From Spirochaetaceae bacterium (GTDB taxonomy: Bacteria; Spirochaetota; Spirochaetia; DSM-2461), in NCBI GenBank assembly GCA_016342385.1, contig JAEINM010000032.1, forward strand, positions 1-17,319: a stretch of 17,319 nt of DNA. Direction: 5' to 3'. Below the pieces are notes generated by a model, which saw only the letters and a list, made by a program, of their open reading frames with translations, ran no database searches and was not told the DNA's origin. Positions within the stretch are counted from its first letter, which is position 1, and the number at the start of each line of letters is the position of its first letter. Positions 1 through 5,923 of the stretch are shown here, piece after piece. A program made the translations under genes and the position numbers.

Positions 1-469
1 TAAAAAGACGAAGGGGTTTAATCCCCTCATCATAGAGTTCTGTGAAACCTATTTCTCCATCGGCAAAGGGTTTAAAGGCATTTTCATAAATATCTGAAAA
101 TGTCGGCCACATTATAAACATGGTCAGAAAAAGGGCGATCCCCATGAGTACATTTGATGGTGGAACCTGCTGAAGTGACATGGCACGTTTAATAAAATCC
201 AGGACAATGGAAATCCGCAGAAAAGAGGTCATAAGAATGACAATAGATGGCGCTAGAGACAGAACTGTCAGTAAGAGTATAAGCTGAATTGAGAGAGCTA
301 CTTCATTGTTGGTCTCAGGTTCCCTTACAGAAAGATTCAGAAAGGGAATATTGAAATTCGTCGCCTGAGCTTCTTCAATCAGCCCGGAAACGGCTTCCCC
401 TTCATCGACCTGAGCACTTAAAGAAAAAACCGAAAGAATAAGGAATATGAAAATGACTGTCTTTTTCAT
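1..469 (-). CDS. fliP: Flagellar type III export gate protein FliP (5' part only)
   Basis: FliP is an inner-membrane core subunit of the flagellar export gate, assembling with FliQ and FliR. My own translation gives 156 codons before the window edge; the C-terminal half is missing. A signal peptide is visible (MKKTVIFIFLILSVFSLSAQ), then a short periplasmic stretch, then the family hallmark beginning LLLTVLSLAPSIVILMTSF with the conserved FLRI, followed by QQVPPSNVLMGIALFLTMF. Two Met codons stand in tandem (472 and 469). The second lies six bases after AAGGA and is preferred; the first would give a 4-base ATGA overlap with the fliO stop. As preferred, the overlap is one base (TGATG), so translational coupling to fliO is likely. 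The position after fliO matches Borrelia and Treponema, where fliQ, fliR, flhB and flhA follow. Confidence 0.96.
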   Translation of the reverse strand, partial: MKKTVIFIFLILSVFSLSAQVDEGEAVSGLIEEAQATNFNIPFLNLSVREPETNNEVALSIQLILLLTVLSLAPSIVILMTSFLRISIVLDFIKRAMSLQQVPPSNVLMGIALFLTMFIMWPTFSDIYENAFKPFADGEIGFTELYDEGIKPLRLF

Positions 470-1056
470 CATAAATCCTTTAACCTACTGCGTTGGCCGC
501 GCAAAAAAGACTGAGTTTCTTTTATTTTTTCTTCTGTATTCTTTTTTCTGCCGCCACCGAGATATCCGGCTATTCTCTTTGCAAATGTACCGGTTTTTTC
601 CGGAACTCCCGACGAAAGATTTAATCTGATATTATCGATTGTTTCCTGATCGGTAATTTCTGAAATAAGATTGACTGAGCTGTTTCCCGTACCGACAAGA
701 AAGACCTGATTGCCGACTTCCAACAAATGAACAGCAGAATCTTTCATTAATCCCCGGGATCCTACAACTTTTATAAGAGAGCTGCTGTCAACCGGAGATG
801 CGGAAAACTTTTTCAATACATATAAAACGGCATAGATTGCTCCGATTACAAGTAAAAGAACAAGAAGAGTTCTGACTAGATCGGAAATACCGATTGCCGA
901 AACACTGACTTCAGGCTCACCTTCTACAGTTGTTTCACCATTGTTAATAACCAGAGTGGTTTCATCTACTATCTGTTCCTGATTGTCTGTACTCTCTGTT
1001 TCTTCCTGAGCAGAAAGAGGAATAACCACAAATGTGAGTATTCCCAGTAAGAGCAT
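469..1056 (-). CDS. fliO: Flagellar biosynthesis protein FliO/FliZ
   Basis: FliO is a small bitopic membrane protein that helps assemble the FliP ring of the export gate; older spirochaete papers call it FliZ. From the ATG used here the protein has 195 residues: the tail of a signal peptide (ending PLSA-Q, residues 13-17), an acidic Thr/Glu-rich periplasmic linker, a membrane helix at about 60-81, and a small cytoplasmic FliO domain (about 90-135), then a basic tail with GGGRKK. The start is doubtful. The ATG at 1056 has no ribosome site at normal distance, while a CTG at 1074 is four bases after GGGAGGGG and restores a complete signal peptide (MKTYILMLLLG...). See the finding on this. The gene lies between fliY and fliP as in other spirochaetes. 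Confidence 0.9.
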   Translation of the reverse strand: MLLLGILTFVVIPLSAQEETESTDNQEQIVDETTLVINNGETTVEGEPEVSVSAIGISDLVRTLLVLLLVIGAIYAVLYVLKKFSASPVDSSSLIKVVGSRGLMKDSAVHLLEVGNQVFLVGTGNSSVNLISEITDQETIDNIRLNLSSGVPEKTGTFAKRIAGYLGGGRKKNTEEKIKETQSFLRGQRSRLKDL

Positions 1057-1114
1057 TAATATATATGTTTTCAGTGTTCCCCTCCCAAGTTACACTTTTG
1101 TAATTAGTTCAATA

Positions 1115-2332
1115 TTATCCTTTCTGCAACCTATCAATTGAAGAGACAATTTCTGTCACTCTCACACCAAAGTTTTCATCGATAACCACGACTTCCCCTT
1201 TAGCTATCAGGTTGTGGTTTACAAGGATATCAACAGGCTCACCGGCTAGCTTATCCAACTCGATGATAGTACCTTCACCCATCCCGAGTATATCTTTAAT
1301 CTGCCATTTCGTACGTCCCAGCTCTACAGTCAATTCCATGGATACATCCATGAGCAACCCGATATTCCTCTGTTCTGAAGGTGTTACTGCAGCACCAAAA
1401 TCCGGAAGCTGTACGCCCTGAACATTGGGGGGTTGCTGGCCCATACCCATCTGGTTCATACCCATCTGGTTCATACCCATCTGGTTCATACCCATCTGAT
1501 TCATGCCCATCTGGTTCATGCCCATCTGATTCATGCCCATCTGGTTCATACCCGACTGGTTCATGCCCGACTGGTTCATACTTTGATCCATTGAAGGCTG
1601 CCCTCCTCCGAACCCGCTCATATCCATAGCACCACCAGAAGGAGCTCCTGCCATAGCACTCAGATCAGCCATCATATCAGGCCCGGCGTCTCCACCGGCA
1701 AGTGAAGCAATTTCTTTAGCCAGTGAAATATCAAAAACTTCTATCAGATTAAGAGAATCTCCTCCCTCAACAGAGACATTATAGTCCACTTTGACCATGT
1801 CTCCCGTAGCTCTGATCATGGATTTGGGAATGCTCTGTCCATCGGGAGAATCGGGCATAATTGTTTTTCCGATTTTATCTCCAATGACAGTCACAGAAGC
1901 ACCTGTAATCTGAGAGATAGCCTCTCCAATAGCAGAAATAGCTGTGGCATTGAGCTCAACATCATCCTGCCCGATCATCGGGCCGGCTAATTTAAGAGTA
2001 TCAGAAGTACTGAGATAATAAAAATGTGGTCCGCTGACGCCATCTTTATAGTCAATTTTTATTTCTACAATCTCATCTTCCAGTGAACCCTGTAACGTTT
2101 CTTTATCGACTACAACCAGACCGGGAGAGCCGACAGTTACAGTTTTCCCCATCATACCCGAAAGAGTTCCGGACTGGGATTCACTGGCGCTCTGTAAAAG
2201 AGATTTAAGAGCACTTTCTTCCGAAGCGGACAGAGACATTCCTGCCTGTGGTGCTCCTGCATCTGAAGAATCAACACTTCCACCTAACAACAATGCATCT
2301 ATTTCATCCTGAGACAGGGAACCATCACTCAT
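1115..2332 (-). CDS. fliY: C-ring switch protein FliY/FliN (FliN with CheC-like and repeat regions)
   Basis: This is the outer C-ring protein of the flagellar switch, in its long FliY form (405 residues; plain FliN is near 110-140). Residues 7-15 (SQDEIDALL) match the CheY-P-binding motif found at the FliM N-terminus. Residues about 60-210 resemble a CheC/FliY phosphatase-type fold. Residues 252-296 are nine tandem MNQ(M/S)G units. Residues about 322-402 are a canonical SpoA/FliN domain (VELTVELGRTKWQIKDIL, LDKLAGEPVDILVN, GEVVVIDENFGVRVTEI). The one CheC-type motif I can align, S133-xxx-E137-xx, has Ser instead of Asn at 140, so phosphatase activity is uncertain. The start overlaps the fliM stop by four bases (ATGA), with AAGGAG inside the fliM coding end, so the two are probably translationally coupled. 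Confidence 0.95.
   Translation of the reverse strand: MSDGSLSQDEIDALLLGGSVDSSDAGAPQAGMSLSASEESALKSLLQSASESQSGTLSGMMGKTVTVGSPGLVVVDKETLQGSLEDEIVEIKIDYKDGVSGPHFYYLSTSDTLKLAGPMIGQDDVELNATAISAIGEAISQITGASVTVIGDKIGKTIMPDSPDGQSIPKSMIRATGDMVKVDYNVSVEGGDSLNLIEVFDISLAKEIASLAGGDAGPDMMADLSAMAGAPSGGAMDMSGFGGGQPSMDQSMNQSGMNQSGMNQMGMNQMGMNQMGMNQMGMNQMGMNQMGMNQMGMGQQPPNVQGVQLPDFGAAVTPSEQRNIGLLMDVSMELTVELGRTKWQIKDILGMGEGTIIELDKLAGEPVDILVNHNLIAKGEVVVIDENFGVRVTEIVSSIDRLQKG
1445..1579. repeat. Nine-unit 15-bp tandem repeat inside fliY
   Basis: Nine head-to-tail 15-base units, plus-strand form ACCCATCTGGTTCAT with single-base variants, at exact 15-base spacing. Read on the minus strand each unit encodes MNQMG (seven units) or MNQSG (the two units nearest the FliY N-terminus). 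A degraded half unit (SMDQ) lies just beyond 1579. The reading frame is kept because the unit is a multiple of three. The repeat forms a Met/Asn/Gln/Gly linker between the CheC-like and FliN domains. Confidence 0.97.
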
Positions 2333-3357
2333 TCTTCTTCTCCTTCTAATGAGAGTTCTTCGAACTCTTCCTGTTGGATATCTTCAAGTTTTTTCGTAAT
2401 CTGCACCGCAACCTTACTACCCACGACTCCCGGGCGGCATTCGAATTTCGGCCGATTCCCTATTTTCAGGGTCATGGGATCAGACACTCTAGTATTCTGA
2501 AGCCGGATAATATCGCCCTGAGTGAGGGATAAAACATCTCTCACCGGCAGATTCATACTGCCGACTTCAGCTACAAGGGTTACACCGATAGTAGACAGTC
2601 TTTCCCGGAGGATATTCAGATTCTCCGTTGTGGCCCCCCTCCGAACAGAAGAATACCAGTACTGCGCCGAAAGCTTGGAAATAATCGGCTCAATAGTCAG
2701 ATAGGGAATACAGAAGTTCATCATACCCTCAACATCTTCAACTTTGGTCTCCAAAGTTACCAGAACAACCATTTCTGTCGGGGGTACAATCTGTGCGAAC
2801 TGAGGGTTTGTCTCTATCTGCCCCAGACGCGGCCTTAAATCAATAACCTGAGACCAGGCTTCACGCATATTCCCCAGAATTCTGACAATGATTGATTCCA
2901 TAACAGACTGCTCAATTTCAGAAAGCTCTCTATTGACTTTAGACCCCTCTCCGGTACCTCCGAAAAGACGATCAATTATTGTAAAAGTTATGGCCGGATC
3001 AATTTCCAGAATGGCTGACCCTTTCAGAGGATCCATATTAATAACTGCCAGTGCTGTGGGAGACGGTATTGACCTGATAAATTCTTCATAAGTCAGCTGG
3101 TCTACCGAAGCGACATGAACATGTACCAGACTTCGCAGCTGGGCTGATAAGGAAGTGGTTGTCAACCGGGCAAAAGTTTCATGCATGATTGAGACGGTTC
3201 TTATCTGTTCCTTCGAGAACTTATCCGGTCTCTTGAAATCATAGATCTTTATGTTTTTCCGATCGGCTACCTGTTGAGTATCTTCACTGTCCATATCTCC
3301 AGTAGAGATAGCAGTAAGCAGCTGATCAATTTCATCCTGCGATAAAACTTCTGTCAT
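2329..3357 (-). CDS. fliM: Flagellar motor switch protein FliM
   Basis: FliM is the middle layer of the C ring; it binds CheY-P and passes the switching signal to FliG. The protein has 342 residues, a normal length. Residues 6-14 (SQDEIDQLL) are the CheY-P-binding motif. The middle domain (about 45-235) carries the GGxG-type loop LFGGTGE (131-137) that contacts FliG. Residues about 250-320 form the C-terminal SpoA domain that meets FliY/FliN. The tail is strongly acidic (EEFEELSLEGEEE). The ATG is preceded by AGAGGGA at good spacing. Upstream, the gap to fliL holds two hairpin repeats, so this gene opens the fliM-fliY-fliO-fliP tail of the operon. Confidence 0.98.
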   Translation of the reverse strand: MTEVLSQDEIDQLLTAISTGDMDSEDTQQVADRKNIKIYDFKRPDKFSKEQIRTVSIMHETFARLTTTSLSAQLRSLVHVHVASVDQLTYEEFIRSIPSPTALAVINMDPLKGSAILEIDPAITFTIIDRLFGGTGEGSKVNRELSEIEQSVMESIIVRILGNMREAWSQVIDLRPRLGQIETNPQFAQIVPPTEMVVLVTLETKVEDVEGMMNFCIPYLTIEPIISKLSAQYWYSSVRRGATTENLNILRERLSTIGVTLVAEVGSMNLPVRDVLSLTQGDIIRLQNTRVSDPMTLKIGNRPKFECRPGVVGSKVAVQITKKLEDIQQEEFEELSLEGEEE

Positions 3358-3372
3358 TCAATCCCTCTGATC

Positions 3373-3466
3373 GATATGTCGGGAGGACGCTTCGCGTCGG
3401 TACCCAAACATATTCGTTAATAGATATTCCGGGAGACGCTTCGCGTCGGCACCCGAACATATTCAC
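3373..3466. repeat. Two tandem REP-like hairpin units between fliL and fliM
   Basis: Two imperfect copies with a 50-base period, starting at GATAT at 3373 and 3423. Each carries the same core, GACGCTTCGCGTC (3386-3398 and 3435-3447), a 5-bp stem with a 3-base loop. Outside it GGG/CCC (3381-3383 with 3403-3405) or CGGG/CCCG (3430-3433 with 3452-3455) can pair, giving an outer stem across an uneven bulge. On the transcribed strand the loop is GCGAAGC, known to form an unusually stable mini-hairpin in DNA. The copies also share AACATATTC after the stem. There is no T-run, so this is not a standard terminator. Repeat-family membership is inferred from form only. Confidence 0.8.
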
Positions 3467-3469
3467 CGT

Positions 3470-4027
3470 CTAAAATTCGAAAACCTGATATTCAGTAAAA
3501 ATAATGCTTTCGACCCGGCCGTTTGTCAGAACGGCATTAATCCGCTCTCTCAATTCATCTTTAATAGCCTGTTCATCTGTATTCAGTTCTTCCGCTGTTT
3601 TACTGCCGAAATAGGTTCTGATCAGATCGGTAAGCTGTGGAATCCTGGCTGTCAGTTCCGTACTTAGTTTTTCATCGCCTTCATTGTAACCGATATCCAC
3701 TTTGACCGAAATAGAATGAGGCGATTTATCGGCTGTCCTGGTTCTAATCTGTTTAATAGGATCAAAATAATTATAAGGAGGAGTTTTTCCCTGATATTCT
3801 TCAGAAACTTCCTTGAATGTTCTAGCCTGATCACCTCTATCTAGAAATTTAACAGTGATAACAACAATTGTGACAACCAGTATTATACCGATTATTCCTC
3901 CGACAATGTATGTAAGGAGTTTAACAAGAGTTTTTGACAGACCTTTGCTGCTCTTGCTCTCTTTTACTTCCTTAAAATTGTCTTCGCCCATATCTTCAAG
4001 AGCATTTCCAACATCTTCGTCTGACAT
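3470..4027 (-). CDS. fliL: Flagellar basal body-associated protein FliL
   Basis: FliL is a single-pass inner-membrane protein that rings the stator units and supports their activity; in Borrelia it affects periplasmic flagellum orientation. The protein has 185 residues: a charged cytoplasmic N-terminus, a membrane helix at about 36-60 (LLTYIVGGIIGIILVVTIVV), and a periplasmic FliL domain ending in the usual hydrophobic strand (VESIIFTEYQVFEF). The start has GAGGG five bases upstream. It lies downstream of motB across an 84-base gap, larger than most in this operon, with a candidate promoter in it. It is followed by the tandem hairpin repeats rather than directly by fliM. Confidence 0.96.
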   Translation of the reverse strand: MSDEDVGNALEDMGEDNFKEVKESKSSKGLSKTLVKLLTYIVGGIIGIILVVTIVVITVKFLDRGDQARTFKEVSEEYQGKTPPYNYFDPIKQIRTRTADKSPHSISVKVDIGYNEGDEKLSTELTARIPQLTDLIRTYFGSKTAEELNTDEQAIKDELRERINAVLTNGRVESIIFTEYQVFEF

Positions 4028-4059
4028 AATTCCCTCAAGGCCCCCAGTTTTCTATAGTA

Positions 4060-4088
4060 ATATTACCAGAATAGTAGTAAATATGCAA
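4060..4088 (-). promoter_or_regulatory. Candidate sigma-70-type promoter for fliL
   Basis: On the minus strand, TTGCAT (4088-4083) and TAATAT (4065-4060) are separated by exactly 17 bases, with TG one base before the -10 element (TGGTAATAT, extended -10 form). Matches are partial: three of six at -35 and four of six at -10. The expected start would be near 4053, about 25 bases before the fliL ATG. The region is AT-rich by nature, so chance similarity is possible. Confidence 0.35.
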
Positions 4089-4098
4089 ATATAACTCT

Positions 4099-4132
4099 CT
4101 TTCAGAATATTTTATAAATGACCTTCTGAAAG
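4099..4132. repeat. 9-bp inverted repeat across the motB stop codon
   Basis: CTTTCAGAA (4099-4107) and TTCTGAAAG (4124-4132) are perfect inverted copies around a 16-base loop that contains the motB stop codon (4112-4114). No T-run follows in the direction of transcription, so it is not a classical terminator. It could mark the 3' end of the upstream message or lie by chance. Confidence 0.5.
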
Positions 4133-4846
4133 TATCACTACATCCACTCTCCGATTAAAAGCCCGTCCCTCTTCCGAGCTGTTTGGGGCTACAGGCCGAT
4201 GAGAGGAAAAACCGCTTATCTGAAACTGCCTTTCATCTGCCCCGAAGTCAACAAGATAATGAAGAACATTGGCCGACCTGTCGGCAGAAAGTTCCCAGTT
4301 GGTAGGCCATGGTCCATCGGGATCAGTCGGTCCTTCATCGGTATGACCTTCAATCTTGAATGACCGGTCATCCAGTTCGGGATTGCTCAGGATTCTGGCT
4401 AGTTTCTGCAGAATGACCCGCGATTCCTCTATATTTACTTCAGCAGTAGCAGGCCGGAACAACATATCGCCGGCAAGCGATATGATCAACCCCCTTTCAT
4501 CTTCAGTAATTTTTACTTTCTCACTTTTAATTTCCGGTTTAAACATGGAAACAGCACTCTGTCTGGCTTTATCCAGCCCTGTTCCCCTGCTCTGGGAGGG
4601 CATAGCCAGAATGTTGTTGCCCAGCTCAGTCAGTTCTCCTACAGAAAGGGTATTCCCTCCCTGAAGAACCCCCAGACCATTAAAAGACTGCATAATCATA
4701 TCCAGTCTATGGCCGTCGATAGCTTCGGGATTCATTAAAATTACAAAAAAACAAAGAAGCAGAGTAACCATATCACCATAGGTGGTCATCCACTCCGGTG
4801 CACCCTCTTCAGATTTAGGGCATTTTTTAGGATTATCATCTGACAT
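4112..4846 (-). CDS. motB: Flagellar stator protein MotB
   Basis: MotB pairs with MotA to form the ion-driven stator and anchors it to peptidoglycan. The protein has 244 residues. The N-terminus has the family motif GAPEWMTTYGD followed by MVTLLLCFFVIL; Asp25 is the ion-binding aspartate at the start of the single membrane helix. The OmpA-like peptidoglycan-binding domain spans about 118-239 (EGHTDEGP at 167-174, NWELSADRSANV, GRAFNRRVDVVIL). The helix is preceded by CPKS, where many relatives have CPxC, so the second cysteine is absent. The start lies three bases after the motA stop, with GAGGAT at the motA end as ribosome site, which fits matched expression of both stator subunits. The coupling ion cannot be read reliably from the sequence. 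Confidence 0.97.
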   Translation of the reverse strand: MSDDNPKKCPKSEEGAPEWMTTYGDMVTLLLCFFVILMNPEAIDGHRLDMIMQSFNGLGVLQGGNTLSVGELTELGNNILAMPSQSRGTGLDKARQSAVSMFKPEIKSEKVKITEDERGLIISLAGDMLFRPATAEVNIEESRVILQKLARILSNPELDDRSFKIEGHTDEGPTDPDGPWPTNWELSADRSANVLHYLVDFGADERQFQISGFSSHRPVAPNSSEEGRAFNRRVDVVILSEGHL

Positions 4847-4849
4847 AGG

Positions 4850-5629
4850 CTAATCCTCGATTCCACCACCGGCAGACGGTCGTTCTGATGGCGGAAGGAA
4901 AGTGTAGAGTTTCTGTTCAAGAATACGCGGGTTATCACCGGACTGAATTGAAAGTATTCCTTCGATCATTATCTCTTTAACAAGCATCTCATCGGCGTTT
5001 CTATCTTCCAGTTTCATCTGTAGTGGAGCGAGAAAAAGGTTGGCAAAGAGAGATCCATAGAGTGTCGTTACCAGTGCAAGTGCCATATTCGGTCCAACTG
5101 ATGCTGTATCTTCCAGATTCGCCATCATACCAATAAGACCAAGCAGAGTCCCTATCATACCAAAAGCCGGGGCAATGGATTTCCATCCGGCTACAAAACC
5201 TATCCCCTTCTGATGCCGGGCTTCAATCTGATTGAGATTGGTGTACAGAACTTTTTTAATAACGTCCGGATCGGTACCGTCGACAACAAGTCTCATTCCC
5301 CCTTTCATAAATTCATCTTCCACATCATTGAGGGCATCATCAAGAGAAAGCAGTCCCTCTTTACGGGCACTTTCGGAAAATGCCACAAGCTGTCTGATCA
5401 ATTCATCTTTATTATAGACCTTTAAATTAAAAGCCACCTTGAGAAACTTCATCATACCAAGTGTTCTCGCCAGAGGATTGGCCGCCATTAAAGCCATGAG
5501 AGACCCGATAATAACAATAAGAAACGAACCTGTATCGACAAATAATGACAGAGAGTTTCCGGCTACAATAATACTCAATACCAGAAGTATCATACCTCCG
5601 GCAAATCCACCTAACGTAGCTATATCCAT
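4850..5629 (-). CDS. motA: Flagellar stator protein MotA
   Basis: MotA is the four-helix membrane subunit that surrounds the MotB helices and pushes on FliG to generate torque. The protein has 259 residues, as usual for the short MotA class. Helices are seen at about 11-23, 33-50, 148-170 and 181-203. The large cytoplasmic loop between helices 2 and 3 has the charged stretch ARKEGLLSLDD (88-98), which corresponds to the FliG-contact region. Conserved prolines are present before helix 3 (Pro153 in IAPAFGMIGTLLGLIGMM) and in helix 4 (Pro180 in VGPNMALALVTTLYG). Its ribosome site GAGGAG lies within the last codons of flbD, six bases separate the two genes, and motB follows after three bases. Confidence 0.97.
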   Translation of the reverse strand: MDIATLGGFAGGMILLVLSIIVAGNSLSLFVDTGSFLIVIIGSLMALMAANPLARTLGMMKFLKVAFNLKVYNKDELIRQLVAFSESARKEGLLSLDDALNDVEDEFMKGGMRLVVDGTDPDVIKKVLYTNLNQIEARHQKGIGFVAGWKSIAPAFGMIGTLLGLIGMMANLEDTASVGPNMALALVTTLYGSLFANLFLAPLQMKLEDRNADEMLVKEIMIEGILSIQSGDNPRILEQKLYTFLPPSERPSAGGGIED

Positions 5630-5635
5630 TACATA

Positions 5636-5839
5636 CTACTCCTCGTTCTTAAATGCGCCGATCAGTTTCCGATACTCGACTATCCGCTTGAAAATAGTCG
5701 GATAGTCCTCTGTAACAACCAGCTTTTTTCCCGACAGCATGACTATTGTCGTATCGGGATTGGATTCTATATATTCAATCTGATGGGGGTTTAAATAAAA
5801 TTCTTTTCCATATTTACCCATCATGGTGACTTTTACCAT
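5636..5839 (-). CDS. flbD: Small flagellar protein FlbD (spirochaete/Firmicute type)
   Basis: This is a small soluble protein of the FlbD family (67 residues from the chosen start), found between flgE and motA in spirochaetes and many Firmicutes; in Treponema pallidum it was named tap2. Its role is not well defined, and it is unrelated to the sigma-54 activator called FlbD in Caulobacter. Visible family features are the N-terminal VKVTMMGKYGKEFYLNPHQIEYIE and the second half TTIVMLSGKKLVVTED...RIVEYRK. An in-frame ATG exists at 5860, but GGAG lies five bases before the ATG at 5839, where family members normally begin, and 5860 abuts the hairpin. An ATG at 5842 is also adjacent. Confidence 0.92.
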   Translation of the reverse strand: MVKVTMMGKYGKEFYLNPHQIEYIESNPDTTIVMLSGKKLVVTEDYPTIFKRIVEYRKLIGAFKNEE

Positions 5840-5861
5840 CATTTCTCCGTTCAGATGCACC

Positions 5862-5892
5862 TGTACAGACGGGTTTCAACCCCGTCTGTACA
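5862..5892. repeat. 12-bp perfect hairpin between flgE and flbD
   Basis: TGTACAGACGGG (5862-5873) pairs perfectly with CCCGTCTGTACA (5881-5892) around the 7-base spacer TTTCAAC. It occupies the centre of the 84-base gap after the flgE stop. No T-run follows on the transcribed strand, so it is not a standard rho-independent terminator. It may protect the 3' end of the flgE message or belong to an intergenic repeat family. Confidence 0.85.
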
Positions 5893-5923
5893 ATATCCGT
5901 CTTAAAAAACCATATTACCTACT

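Noticed and set aside
1445..1579. CRISPR array
   Set aside because: Units are contiguous with no spacers, in frame within fliY, and only 15 bases long.
1381..1629. Plus-strand reading frame with PSGSYPSGSY repeats, resembling a structural repeat protein
   Set aside because: It is the antisense reading of the fliY 15-base repeat. The repeat keeps every frame open, and the minus-strand frame encodes clear FliY domains on both sides.
5840..5860. Longer FlbD start at 5860 adding seven residues
   Set aside because: The added residues are not seen in the family, the ATG would directly abut the hairpin, and GGAG is placed for the ATG at 5839.
5862..5892. Rho-independent terminator after flgE
   Set aside because: The stem is strong, but no T-run follows on the transcribed strand and seven more flagellar genes continue closely behind it. 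It is reported as a hairpin instead.
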